DNA of 28,071 bases, from the NCBI GenBank assembly GCA_035624215.1, contig DASPRY010000016.1, positions 1 through 28,071 of the forward strand, read 5' to 3'. Source of the DNA: JAFAGX01 sp035624215 (lineage in GTDB: Bacteria; Acidobacteriota; Terriglobia; Terriglobales; Acidobacteriaceae). The position numbers and the translations under genes are program-made. Within the stretch, counting starts at the first letter, position 1. Every line of letters begins with the position of its first letter. The notes beneath the pieces were generated by a model. That model saw only the letters and a program-made list of their open reading frames with translations. It was not told the origin of the DNA and searched no databases. Shown in pieces: positions 1 to 8,158 of the stretch.

Positions 1-1529
1 CGCGTACGGCCAAGTCCGCAGACTGGTATCTGCCCATTAATCCCGGTACGGACGCGGCCTTGGCGCTGGGCATGATGCACGTCATCATTGACCAAAATCT
101 CTACGACGCCGACTACGTGCAGCAACACACCATCGGCTTCGATGAGCTTCGCGCCAAGGTGCAGGACTACTCGCCTGCCTGTGTTGCAAAATTGACGGGC
201 ATTTCGAAACCGGACATCGTGAAGTTAGCGCGCGAGTATGCGACCACAAACCCGGCGGTCATCCGGCTGAATTACGGAGTGCAGCGATCTGAAAGCGGCG
301 GCATGGCCACGCGGGCGATCACTATGCTGCCCTGCATCACCGGTTCATGGAAAGAAGTTGGCGGTGGTTTACAACTCTCGACCAGCGGCGCCTTTGGACT
401 GAATCGCGAAGCATTGGAGCGCTCCGACCTGATGGACAAAGCGCTTGGCCGCCCGGCTCGCGTGGTGAACATGGTCGAGCTGGGCGAGGTGCTAAATCAT
501 CTGCAGGACCCACCGATCAAGGGGCTGTTCGTTTACAACTCGAATCCGGCAGCGGTCTGCCCCAACCACAATGCGGTGATCCGAGGGTTAATGCGCTCGG
601 ACCTGTTCACCGTGGTCCACGAGCAATTCTTCACCGACACGACGGACTACGCCGATATCGTCCTGCCGGCAACCACCTTCTTCGAGCACAAAGATCTGCA
701 GGCTGCTTACGGGCATTACTGTCTGCAAATGTCGAACCAAGCGATCCAGCCGTTGGGCGAGTGCCGCTCGAACGTGGAAACCTTCCGGGCGCTGGCGCTC
801 AGGATGGGATTTGAGGATAGCTGCTTCAAAGAGTCGGTCGAAGAGATGATGGATGGGGCGCTGGAGTCGAGCAATCCGTGGCTCGGCGGGATCGATCGGC
901 AGCGGTTAGAAAAGGAAGGGCACGTAAGATTGAACTTTGAGCAAGCTGAATTGCCTTCCGCCGGACAGCCGAGAGCGGCTGCCCCCACGCAGACAGAGGG
1001 CGTGCCGTTTCTTCCATTTGCCGGTGGCAACTTCCCTACATCCAGCGGCAAGGCAGAACTCTATAGCGAATCGCTAAAGGAGTTGGGGCTGGATCCTGTG
1101 GTCCAATTCAGGCCTCCGGTTGAATCCCGACATGGGGATCGTGCCAAGGCGTTTCCTCTGGAGTTGTTAGCACGCAAAGCGGACAACTTTCTCAACTCCA
1201 GCTTCTCGAATGTGCCCAGCGTGCACCAAATGGAAGAGGTGGGGTGGCTGGAGATGAATGCGGCTGATGCTCGCGCCCGCGGGATTGCTGAGGGAGACAG
1301 GGTCCGTGCCTTCAACAGTCGTGGAGAAATTTTGCTTAAGGCCAAAGTAAACGGTACGGTGCAGCCCGGAGTGGTCAGCGCCCGCCTGTTTTGGGCGAAA
1401 CTAAGTTCCGGTGGGAAAAACATAAACGTTCTTACCTCGCAAAAACTTACCGACTTGGGCAACTCCGCCACCTTTTATTCCGTCTTGGTTGAAGTGGAGC
1501 TTTTCAGGCCGGCTTCTGCGGACAACTGA
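1..1529 (+). CDS. Molybdopterin oxidoreductase, C-terminal part (5' end outside window)
   Basis: The reading frame is open from the first bases of the window through the TGA at 1527-1529, so the gene starts upstream; the first internal start-like codon, near base 60, lies inside a conserved stretch and is not the true start. The product matches the catalytic subunit of the DMSO-reductase (molybdopterin-guanine-dinucleotide) superfamily. The visible part holds the middle of the catalytic domain, including a YNSNPAAVCPN segment and the TDYADIVLPATTFFEH segment typical of these enzymes. At the C-terminus, roughly the last 120 residues, is the molybdopterin-dinucleotide-binding beta-barrel (AADARARGIAEGDRVRAFNSRG). 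The N-terminal region that would carry a 4Fe-4S site or a Tat signal is not visible. The substrate cannot be told from this part; formate-, thiosulfate- or polysulfide-type and uncharacterised members are all possible. bamA follows closely on the same strand. Confidence 0.9.
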   Translation, partial: RTAKSADWYLPINPGTDAALALGMMHVIIDQNLYDADYVQQHTIGFDELRAKVQDYSPACVAKLTGISKPDIVKLAREYATTNPAVIRLNYGVQRSESGGMATRAITMLPCITGSWKEVGGGLQLSTSGAFGLNREALERSDLMDKALGRPARVVNMVELGEVLNHLQDPPIKGLFVYNSNPAAVCPNHNAVIRGLMRSDLFTVVHEQFFTDTTDYADIVLPATTFFEHKDLQAAYGHYCLQMSNQAIQPLGECRSNVETFRALALRMGFEDSCFKESVEEMMDGALESSNPWLGGIDRQRLEKEGHVRLNFEQAELPSAGQPRAAAPTQTEGVPFLPFAGGNFPTSSGKAELYSESLKELGLDPVVQFRPPVESRHGDRAKAFPLELLARKADNFLNSSFSNVPSVHQMEEVGWLEMNAADARARGIAEGDRVRAFNSRGEILLKAKVNGTVQPGVVSARLFWAKLSSGGKNINVLTSQKLTDLGNSATFYSVLVEVELFRPASADN

Positions 1530-1540
1530 AGCGGGTGTGC

Positions 1541-1571
1541 TTGGACGCTCTCTACAGCGCTACCGTATAAT
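1541..1571 (+). promoter_or_regulatory. Candidate sigma70-type promoter before bamA
   Basis: A perfect TATAAT lies at 1566-1571 in the short gap after the molybdopterin oxidoreductase stop codon. A partial -35 (TTGGAC, 1541-1546) sits 19 bp upstream, which is longer than the ideal 17. If it is used, transcription starts near 1578 and the TTG codon at 1571 cannot be the start of bamA. The call rests on the -10 match alone. Confidence 0.4.
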
Positions 1572-4522
1572 TGCCGTTTTCCATACTCCCATTTGCTGAG
1601 GTACAGGAGATTCGTCGCTCTCATCAGGGTAACCCTGCTCCAAGCGGGAAGAGGAATCATCGCGGATGGCGAGCGCTCAGCTCGGGGCGTGGTCGATGTT
1701 CTTCATTCCTCGGCTTTTGCAGCGGATTTCGTGGCCCGGCGTTTGGCCTGCTATTGGTAATCTTGCTGGCCTCTTCGCTGCTCAATGCACAACAGGAGCT
1801 AATCGCCAATATCGACGTCCGGGGCAACCGGCGCATCCCGCAAGACACGATCAGGGCGCGCATCTTCACGCGTGGCGGCGATGTATACGACGAGGCCGCG
1901 CTGGAGCGCGACTTCAACTCCCTCTGGAACACGGGCTACTTCGAAGATATTCGCTTCGAGCGCGAGCAAACGGCCAAAGGCTGGGTCATCATTATTTACG
2001 TTAAAGAACGGCCGACGATCCGCGAGATTAACTACGAAGGCCTAAGTTCGGTTTCCAAAAGTGATGTACTGGACCGCTTCAAGGAACGCAAGGTCGGCCT
2101 ATCGGTGGAAAGCCAATACGATCCGACCAAGGTCAAGCATGCCGAAGTTGTCATCAAGGAGTTGCTCTCCGAACATGGCCGGCAGTTTGCTACCGTTCGC
2201 ACTGAAGTGCGGCAAATTCCTCCCGCGGCTGTAAGCGTTACCTTCGTTGTGAAAGAAGGGCCCAAGGTCAAGGTGGGCAAGATCACCTTCACCGGAAATC
2301 AACATGTGAAATCGCGCATTCTGCGCAGCGCGATGAAGAACCTGAAACCGATCGGCGTTCCTCATTCCATTTTCCTGGAAAATCTTTTTGCTCGCACTTA
2401 CGACGCCACCAAACTCGACGAAGACACGGAGCGGGTTCGCCAGGAATTTCAAAACCGCGGCTACTTCAAAGTTGTGGTTAACGAACCGAAAACCAACATC
2501 CACGACACTGGCCACCAAGGATTTCACATTCCATTGCTGCAAGCGGGCCCCGGCAAGGCGGTAGATATTACGATGCCCATCGAGGAAGGCGACAAGTACC
2601 GCTTGGGCGAGATTACTTTCAAGGGTAACAAGGCGATTCAGAATACAAAGGCTTTGCGTGGACTGTTTCCCATCAAAGATGGCGATGTCTTCGATCGCAG
2701 CAAGATTGGCAAAGGTCTCGAGGCCCTGGGAAAGGCCTACGGTCAAGTCGGATATATAAACTTCACCTCGGTTCCCGAAACACGCTTTGACGAAGAGAAA
2801 AAGCTGATTTACATCGACATTGACGTCGACGAGGGCAAGCAGTTTTATGTGCGGCGGATCGAGTTTGAAGGGAATACCACCACTCGTGACAAAGTGATCC
2901 GGCGTGAAATTCTGCTCGAAGAAGGGCAAGTCTACAACCAGCAGTTGTGGGAACTCAGTCTGCAGCGCTTGAATCAGTTGGGTTTTTTCGACACCTTGAA
3001 ACCAGAAGACCCCAGCGTCACCGAACGCCATTTGGACGAGAAGAACGGCACCGTGGATCTGTTGCTCAAAGTTAGGGAGAAAGGAAAGAACAGCATCGGC
3101 TTGAGCGGCGGCATCAGCGGTCTGGCCGGCACGTTCGTCGGACTTAGCTACAGTACGAACAACTTCCTGGGCAAGGGCGAGACACTCAGCATCTCGGCCA
3201 ATCTCGGCAATCTTGAGCGCAGCATCAATTTTGGCTTTACCGAGCCTTACTTGTTTGATCGGCCGTTGACCGCGGGTTTCAACATCTACTTCACCCGATT
3301 TATTTTCGACCAGGCCCGCGAGGCCGCCTTATTGACTGGCCAGCAAGTCTCGTTGCCGACCGCCTTGCAGGAGAATCTGCAGAACTACACGCAATCGAGC
3401 AAAGGCTTCACTACCAGCCTTTCGTATCCGATCAAGCGGTCATTCAAGCGCGTCGGCATCAGCTACCAACTGGATAATTCCAACATCGTAGCCATCACTA
3501 CCGCCTCCAAGACGTTATTTGACTTCCTGCAGTTCAGTGGAATCAGTGGCCCCAGCGCCCTCAACGGCATTGTAACCAGCAAGATTACGCCAAGTTTTAC
3601 CCTCAATTCGCTGGACAGGGCCCTATTTCCCCACAGGGGCAGCAGTTTCTTTGCTGGACTGGAGCTAGCTGGCCTTGGTGGAACCGTCAGGACTATTCGG
3701 CCGATCGCCTCTTACAAACATTTCATTCCCGTACAAAAAAGGCGCAATACGGTGGGATTTAACATCACAGGCTCTTTTTTGACGGGATACGCTGGACTGG
3801 TGCCACCGCCGTTCCAGCGCTTCTATGACGGAGGCGAAAACGATTTGCGCGGGTTTGATATTCGTTCCATCTCTCCCGTCTCTTTCCTGCCCACCACCAC
3901 CTCAACTCCGCTGCGCAACCCGGACGGCTCTTTGGTTCCGAAGAACCCTGCCAACCCCCTCCAGGGCAGTTACACCATTCCGATTCCCGTCAATCAGATC
4001 GTTTTTCCAGGCGGCGACTTAAGCATAACCAGCAACGTGGAATACCGAATCACCATCGCTGGGCCGGTGGGATTGGCGCCGTTTGTCGATACGGGAATCG
4101 AGCCAATCCTGCGCGATTCACAACTGAAAATCTCTACTACTCAACTGGATTTGCTTAACAGCACTCTGTTTGGTTGTCCCGGCCTGGACATCGGTTTCAA
4201 CTGCACGGGAGGAGTGAAAGAAACGTTTTCACAATATCTGAAGCCATTGAGCGGTACGAATTGGGTTCCGCGAATGTCCACTGGGTTGGAGCTGCAAGTT
4301 TTCTTGCCTGTCATCAACGCTCCCTTCCGGATTTACTGGGCATACAATCCGCTGCGGCTCGATCAAATAGCCAACTCACCGATTCCGATTACTCGCAGCA
4401 TGTTCCCGCCCGGGGCTGCCGGCGACTACACTTTCCAAGTGTCGCGAAACGCCTACGGCCCACCATACCTCCTGCGTGAGCCACGCAAGACGTTCCGCTT
4501 TACCGTGGCCACTACTTTCTGA
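1571..4522 (+). CDS. bamA: Outer membrane protein assembly factor BamA (Omp85 family); start uncertain
   Basis: The product folds and inserts beta-barrel proteins into the outer membrane. Counted from the TTG at 1571 it has 983 residues. A hydrophobic signal core ends at LNAQQ (about residues 58-75). Five POTRA repeats follow at about 77-148, 149-230, 233-340, 343-423 and 426-503, each with the GN or GL turn seen in ITFTGN, ITFKGN and IEFEGN. A beta-barrel occupies about 505-983, with the conserved loop-6 motif as LRGFD and a terminal Phe typical of outer-membrane proteins. The length exceeds the roughly 800 residues of E. coli BamA. The start is a problem: no ATG or GTG precedes the signal core in this frame, TTG 1571 overlaps a perfect TATAAT, and a better-placed ATG with an upstream GAGG (1651-1654) lies at 1666 in another frame. 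No skp, lpxD or bam lipoprotein gene is adjacent. Confidence 0.93.
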   Translation: MPFSILPFAEVQEIRRSHQGNPAPSGKRNHRGWRALSSGRGRCSSFLGFCSGFRGPAFGLLLVILLASSLLNAQQELIANIDVRGNRRIPQDTIRARIFTRGGDVYDEAALERDFNSLWNTGYFEDIRFEREQTAKGWVIIIYVKERPTIREINYEGLSSVSKSDVLDRFKERKVGLSVESQYDPTKVKHAEVVIKELLSEHGRQFATVRTEVRQIPPAAVSVTFVVKEGPKVKVGKITFTGNQHVKSRILRSAMKNLKPIGVPHSIFLENLFARTYDATKLDEDTERVRQEFQNRGYFKVVVNEPKTNIHDTGHQGFHIPLLQAGPGKAVDITMPIEEGDKYRLGEITFKGNKAIQNTKALRGLFPIKDGDVFDRSKIGKGLEALGKAYGQVGYINFTSVPETRFDEEKKLIYIDIDVDEGKQFYVRRIEFEGNTTTRDKVIRREILLEEGQVYNQQLWELSLQRLNQLGFFDTLKPEDPSVTERHLDEKNGTVDLLLKVREKGKNSIGLSGGISGLAGTFVGLSYSTNNFLGKGETLSISANLGNLERSINFGFTEPYLFDRPLTAGFNIYFTRFIFDQAREAALLTGQQVSLPTALQENLQNYTQSSKGFTTSLSYPIKRSFKRVGISYQLDNSNIVAITTASKTLFDFLQFSGISGPSALNGIVTSKITPSFTLNSLDRALFPHRGSSFFAGLELAGLGGTVRTIRPIASYKHFIPVQKRRNTVGFNITGSFLTGYAGLVPPPFQRFYDGGENDLRGFDIRSISPVSFLPTTTSTPLRNPDGSLVPKNPANPLQGSYTIPIPVNQIVFPGGDLSITSNVEYRITIAGPVGLAPFVDTGIEPILRDSQLKISTTQLDLLNSTLFGCPGLDIGFNCTGGVKETFSQYLKPLSGTNWVPRMSTGLELQVFLPVINAPFRIYWAYNPLRLDQIANSPIPITRSMFPPGAAGDYTFQVSRNAYGPPYLLREPRKTFRFTVATTF

Positions 4523-5053
4523 GCTATTCAGGCTCAACCCGGGCGTGGGCGAACCAGAGGCGGCAAGTGTAATTAGTACCCAGGCCATTTACATGATTGC
4601 GGATTTTTGACCTAAGGTGTTCTCCCTAGGACCGATGCAACTCCAGAACCGGCGGCCCTTACACCTGCAGACCTTGTTTACGGTGGGGTGCCAAAATCCT
4701 GCAACTTGCCGAGTAAGAAACTCGAGGTGAGGGTACTCACGATCATCGGGCGATGGTATCGTGCAGATTTTAGGAAGTTTAGTCAACTCATCTGCTTTTT
4801 CACTTAGTCGATTGTGGATCGAGCCATGCCTCCTAGGCCACCACCTCTCCCATGTTTTCCACAGCCAAGTTGGGCTTCCGAAGAAATATATGGATTTACG
4901 GAAATTGAACATCTTGGCACCGAGAGTGCAACCAAGGTTTAGATAACCAGCCAATAGCTTTTTTGTTCCTTCGTGGCTGGATGGCGAAGTGTGCCGGGTG
5001 GATTCTTTTCCAAATCCAGCCGGCGTATTGCAACGACCCCTGGGAGAAGTGGC
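4523..5053. other. Intergenic region, 531 bases, no convincing gene
   Basis: This gap separates bamA from the first HTH cassette. Open frames on both strands have compositions unlike proteins and no recognisable domain. Its structured part is the last 110 bases: a 7-bp inverted repeat (CCAGCCA 4947-4953, TGGCTGG 4974-4980) flanks a loop containing a run of six T, and a stronger hairpin lies at 4993-5024. A weak promoter-like TTGGCA (4914-4919) followed by TTTAGAT (4938-4944) could drive the cassette, but the match is poor. Confidence 0.5.
4993..5024 (+). promoter_or_regulatory. Leader hairpin upstream of HTH cassette 1
   Basis: The arms GCCGGGTGGATT (4993-5004) and AATCCAGCCGGC (5013-5024) pair at 11 of 12 positions around an 8-base loop. 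The hairpin ends 29 bases before the ATG at 5054, leaving the GGGAGAAG ribosome binding site free. It could be an mRNA leader structure or, as DNA, an operator. The second cassette has a comparable hairpin at the same distance from its start. Confidence 0.55.
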
Positions 5054-5449
5054 ATGAAAGATAAGCCCATTCGGCTGGGCCCACGGGAGCAGCAGATTGC
5101 AGATCTGCTCCTGCAGGGCTGCGACAACTCAGAAATTGCCAAACAACTGAACATGGCGCGGCGCACGGTTAAGGCCCATTTCAATCGACTCTTTTTGCGA
5201 TTTGGAATCAGAAGCGGAATCAAGCGGGTAAAGCTCGCGACACTCTTATATCGGAGGCAACTATGTTTGGAGGGAAACGGCAGGCAAACCGGACCCCTAA
5301 TGCGAGAGAGCAACGAGTCATCGAGCTCGTCGCCCAAGGACTTAAGAATAGCGAAGTCGCCCAGTCCATTGGAACCACCGAACACGTCGTCAAGAACTAC
5401 CTCCGCTCCATCTACGACAAACTCGGGCTCTGGAATCGTGTCGAGCTAG
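5054..5449 (+). CDS. Stand-alone LuxR/NarL-type HTH protein, cassette 1 first gene (type A)
   Basis: The ATG at 5054 has a good ribosome binding site (GGGAGAAG, 5042-5049). Residues about 9-68 form a GerE/LuxR-type winged HTH: PREQQIADLLLQGCDNSEIAKQL is helices 1-2, and a RRTVKAH recognition region follows. It ends in KRVKLAT, shared with its paralogue at 8159 (about half of roughly 63 aligned residues identical). There is no receiver, PAS or autoinducer domain, so it is a bare DNA-binding domain. The last 60 or so residues are Ser/Thr/Pro-rich and are simply the second frame of the downstream HTH gene; the two reading frames overlap by 187 bases. The paralogue stops just past the HTH, so this tail is probably a run-on from a lost stop codon and not a domain. 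It could also be real dual coding. Targets are unknown. Confidence 0.75.
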   Translation: MKDKPIRLGPREQQIADLLLQGCDNSEIAKQLNMARRTVKAHFNRLFLRFGIRSGIKRVKLATLLYRRQLCLEGNGRQTGPLMRESNESSSSSPKDLRIAKSPSPLEPPNTSSRTTSAPSTTNSGSGIVSS

Positions 5450-5496
5450 CCTTGTGGTACGAAGCCCGACGCCATGAAAGTACGGTTCAGATTTGA
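5263..5496 (+). CDS. Stand-alone LuxR/NarL-type HTH protein, cassette 1 second gene (type B)
   Basis: This 77-residue protein is almost entirely a GerE/LuxR HTH domain (about residues 13-70). It carries the canonical NarL-like recognition helix region VVKNYLRSIYDKLG followed by WNRVELAL. The start is ATG 5263 with GGAGG at 5253-5257, and it lies inside the preceding HTH gene in another frame, so translational coupling is likely. It resembles the second gene of the other cassette (8379-8654; about half of roughly 59 aligned residues identical) more than its own neighbour. That indicates that the gene pair was duplicated as a unit and not that one gene was duplicated locally. The small size and absence of a sensor domain suggest it works as a dimer with itself or with its partner; this is inference. 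Confidence 0.8.
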   Translation: MFGGKRQANRTPNAREQRVIELVAQGLKNSEVAQSIGTTEHVVKNYLRSIYDKLGLWNRVELALWYEARRHESTVQI

Positions 5497-5675
5497 CTCC
5501 CCACAGGTAACGCGATCAGGAGCGCAAACGCGATTCGATCTGAGCAGCCTCTTCAAAAAAAATTGAGATGAGCGATCTTGGAGAACGACAAAGAGGATTC
5601 GAATGGGGAACTGGACGGTTCCTCTTGACCATCGAGAAGAACTACGACCGTACCGCAAGTCGGAAATGGAGATGA

Positions 5676-7301
5676 CTACTCGCAGACTTTGCGAGCGGCG
5701 GGTTCAAATTGATCCAGCTGCGCGTCACGCTGATTGGTAACTTTTCCGCCTGGCGTTTTGCCGTAAAGTTCCGCACCCGGACAGTAATAGAGCCCGGTGT
5801 GCAAGTCCTCCCAGACTTGGACGTTGGGGTTGCCCAAAGGCACGGGCGCTGCTGGCACTTCCGCCATACCTAATCCGACCAGCAGCTGCTCGAATAGGGT
5901 CAACTGAGGTTGCGAAGTTGTCCTGGAAGAGGACTTGTGCGCGACCGGCCGGCTGCTCCATCCAAAAATAACCAGCAGAAGGATCAACGCTGCCGCAGCG
6001 ACTGACACATCTCCACCATGCTTGGAGAACCATCCGGACTCTTCCGGCTGCAAGGAGTTTAACCATTGACGCGCTTTGGCCGCGGAGGACCATGGGGATG
6101 CCTGATCCGATGGTTCAGGTTCGGGAACTATCCTAAGGTCAGGCTTCCGGGCGTCTGCATCCTCCGATTCACTTACCTGACGAGCCAAAGCTAAAGCCGT
6201 GTTGCCGTCAATCGCAGCAGCGGTGTCAACCAACTCCTCGGCCGGTTTTTCCACGCCCGGTGCTGACAGATCAGGGAGCACGGAGGCGTGAGCTGGCTCG
6301 AACCTCGCAGCCTGTGGCGCATTCCAGCCAGCGGGTGGATTCCCTGAGCTCACAGCGGCGAAGGGAACTTCCTTGGCACGCGGGTTGCCGCACCTGCCGC
6401 AGAACTTCTCGCCTTCGCTGAACCGATAGCCACAATTGCCGCAAGTAGAGCCGAAGCCCTGGCTCGTTGCGGGCGCGGCGAAGGCCGGTTCAACTAAAGC
6501 TGCTCTCAACACCTCGTCCGACGGCAGATCGGGGTTGATGGCTGGCATGGCTTCGCTCAACTTCGCTGTCACTTCGGGCGGAGGCAAAGCCTCGGCAGAC
6601 ATGTCTGCGTTTTCATGCACCGGTTCTGCAGCCAGACGCTGCAGTTGCGGTCGCAGCCGCTCCAAAGCTTCCAGCATGGTGGCGCGCTCGGCGGCCAGCG
6701 TCTGCTTCCATTCCATCTCGGCGGCCCGAGTGATGCTTTCTCCCAGCAACCCCGCCATGACCTGGCAGCTTCGGATCTCGTCTTTCTGAAGAGTCTCGGC
6801 CTTGGGCGGGCTCAGCTGCAACAAAGCAGCGATACGTCCTTCACAGTACACGGGGAAAAACAGAGGAGCTTGATCGCGCTTTCCCCCGAGTTGAGCACGC
6901 GCAACATCGGGGCCCCGCTCCAGCCCTTCTTCCCTGCGCAAGAACTCGGAAAGGCCGTTTGCCATTGCACCGCTCTGACCCGCGAGCGCGCTGAGAGTTC
7001 CAACTGCCGCGCAATATGCGACTTGATCGTTCGCGACCAGAGCGACGGCGATGCCTCTTGCCTTTGTAATTTTGCTTAGCTGCTCGACAATCAATCTTGC
7101 GGCTGCAGAAATGTCATAATGCGACTGGAGCAACTCCTGGGTTTCGGCGATCACTGCCAGACTTGCGGCGGGACCAATTCTTGATTCCGTCTGATGTTGA
7201 GAATCATTTTGTTCCTGGATGATGTAGGCAGCCTGCAGAACTTGCTGGAAAGTTGATTCGTCCAGCTGGATGGTGTGCGTCTTTGCGACCTGCGGCTGCA
7301 C
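5676..7301 (-). CDS. GAF-like / zinc-ribbon / single-TM protein of unknown function
   Basis: This 541-residue protein starts at GTG 7301 with GGGGACC upstream, and appears to be a membrane-anchored signalling or scaffold protein. A GAF-like globular region spans about residues 45-195, followed by a helical stretch (about 195-225). A four-cysteine zinc ribbon follows (Cys287, 290, 301, 304; CGNCGYRFSEGEKFCGRCG). Then come a long Pro/Ala/Glu-rich linker, one membrane span (about 432-449) and a C-terminal module with VWEDLHTGLYYCPGAELYG and cysteines 507 and 540. The C-terminal module resembles a small Cys-containing domain recalled from other acidobacterial proteins; I cannot name the family. 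A Lys/Arg-rich stretch after the span makes topology uncertain. The gene converges on HTH cassette 1 and diverges from cassette 2. Ligand and partner are unknown. Confidence 0.85.
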   Translation of the reverse strand: MQPQVAKTHTIQLDESTFQQVLQAAYIIQEQNDSQHQTESRIGPAASLAVIAETQELLQSHYDISAAARLIVEQLSKITKARGIAVALVANDQVAYCAAVGTLSALAGQSGAMANGLSEFLRREEGLERGPDVARAQLGGKRDQAPLFFPVYCEGRIAALLQLSPPKAETLQKDEIRSCQVMAGLLGESITRAAEMEWKQTLAAERATMLEALERLRPQLQRLAAEPVHENADMSAEALPPPEVTAKLSEAMPAINPDLPSDEVLRAALVEPAFAAPATSQGFGSTCGNCGYRFSEGEKFCGRCGNPRAKEVPFAAVSSGNPPAGWNAPQAARFEPAHASVLPDLSAPGVEKPAEELVDTAAAIDGNTALALARQVSESEDADARKPDLRIVPEPEPSDQASPWSSAAKARQWLNSLQPEESGWFSKHGGDVSVAAAALILLLVIFGWSSRPVAHKSSSRTTSQPQLTLFEQLLVGLGMAEVPAAPVPLGNPNVQVWEDLHTGLYYCPGAELYGKTPGGKVTNQRDAQLDQFEPAARKVCE

Positions 7302-7330
7302 TTCAGTAGGTCCCCTGTCCCGCTAAAAGT

Positions 7331-7358
7331 ACTGTACCATTGCCCGTGCAATTGGCAA
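7331..7358 (-). promoter_or_regulatory. Candidate promoter for the GAF/zinc-ribbon gene
   Basis: Read on the minus strand, TTGCCA (7353-7358) is followed after 16 bp by TACAGT (7331-7336), which is preceded by TGG as in an extended -10. Transcription would start near 7324, about 23 bases before the GTG start. ATTGCC and GGCAAT arms form a short dyad across the spacer. Confidence 0.45.
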
Positions 7359-7540
7359 TCCAAAGCGCCAGTCAGATTCGCGAAACAGCTGATTTTAGCA
7401 GGATTAACCAAGCACAGGCTCTTTCCCCAGCCGTCCTGCAAGCTATTTCTAACTCTGCGGTTACACTGCAGGGCTTCACCTCCGAACGGCATACGCTGCT
7501 TGCTCCGGCGGGGTGACCTTGATTCTTTCGTAATCATTAC

Positions 7541-7642
7541 TCACAGGTCGTACTGTGATTTGTGCAATAGTTTGCACATCTGGGAACTGAATCAACGCCT
7601 CTTGTGACGGCACCTACGGGGGGAAGCTACTACCGCGGTAGT
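7541..7642. promoter_or_regulatory. Cluster of three dyad-symmetric sites
   Basis: Three perfect inverted repeats lie within 102 bases: TCACAG-N6-CTGTGA (7541-7558), TGTGCAA-TAGT-TTGCACA (7561-7578) and the 14-bp palindrome ACTACCGCGGTAGT (7629-7642). They sit between divergent signalling genes and could be operators for an HTH protein. No binding protein can be assigned. Confidence 0.4.
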
Positions 7643-8109
7643 CGGCTCGCGGTCGTTCTCGACGAAAATAGTAGTGAACGGCCTGTGATGATTAGTGACA
7701 GCACCACAGAAATCAACATTCCGTCGATCGCGGCAGTCTAAAAGCTGCCACATCTCAGATCCGGCAACCTTTCGCACAGACTCCGGCCAATATGCTCCGC
7801 CACGCTGGTCTTCAGCGCTCAGCAGGCGCATGCAACCGCGAAGTTCTCCTATATTTGCTCACACCGTAGCGTGTCCTTAACCAAGTCCAGAAAGCCACCA
7901 TGGAATTGCTGATCTTTTGCTTGGCGGGGCGGAGCTGCGTGTTCGAGCTTCCAGGTATGCCCATTGTGAAACTGCTGGTTCCAGATTTGATCACGTGTGC
8001 CGCCTAAGCTGCTTCTGCCAAATTCCATAAGCATTCACATTCAAAGATGTTAGCGCGGCGAAATGGACAGCGAATATTTGGCGAAGCAGTTGCTGGTACC
8101 CGGATGTGC

Positions 8110-8129
8110 CGTGTTCCGAGTGGAACGCG
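8110..8129 (+). promoter_or_regulatory. Leader hairpin upstream of HTH cassette 2
   Basis: CGTGTTCC (8110-8117) and GGAACGCG (8122-8129) pair over 8 positions, one of them a G-U wobble, around the tetraloop GAGT. The hairpin ends 29 bases before ATG 8159, exactly as in cassette 1. Both hairpins begin within or beside a TGTGCCG heptamer (4990-4996 and 8105-8111). Confidence 0.5.
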
Positions 8130-8158
8130 ACCTCAAATTAGGAACTTGGGAAATGGCC

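Larger units (their letters stand above)
7302..8158. other. Intergenic region of about 860 bases with several dyads, no convincing gene
   Basis: The region lies between the divergent GAF/zinc-ribbon gene and HTH cassette 2. Short open frames near 7592-7831, 7695-7880 and 7849-8034 have no recognisable domain and no good ribosome binding site. What stands out is symmetry: TCACAG/CTGTGA at 7541-7558, TGTGCAA/TTGCACA at 7561-7578 and a perfect 14-bp palindrome at 7629-7642. A hairpin at 8110-8129 belongs to the leader of cassette 2. Nothing else is supported. Confidence 0.5.

Noticed and set aside
2099..3031. 310-codon open frame on the minus strand inside bamA
   Set aside because: It is antisense to a clearly conserved Omp85 protein, has no recognisable domain, and its openness is explained by codon bias of the real gene.
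5555..5580. Minus-strand terminator: run of eight T after a small stem, downstream of the GAF/zinc-ribbon gene
   Set aside because: The stem is only 4 bp with a 5-base loop, and it lies about 110 bases beyond the stop codon; too weak to call.
7541..7558. CRP/FNR-like site
   Set aside because: The half-sites are in the reverse order (TCACA first, TGTGA second), so it does not match the TGTGA-N6-TCACA consensus; kept only as an unassigned dyad.
8063..8158. N-terminal extension of the cassette 2 first HTH gene from ATG 8063
   Set aside because: The added 32 residues have no known domain, the upstream ribosome binding site is poor, and the extension would run through the leader hairpin; ATG 8159 parallels cassette 1. 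It is not formally excluded.
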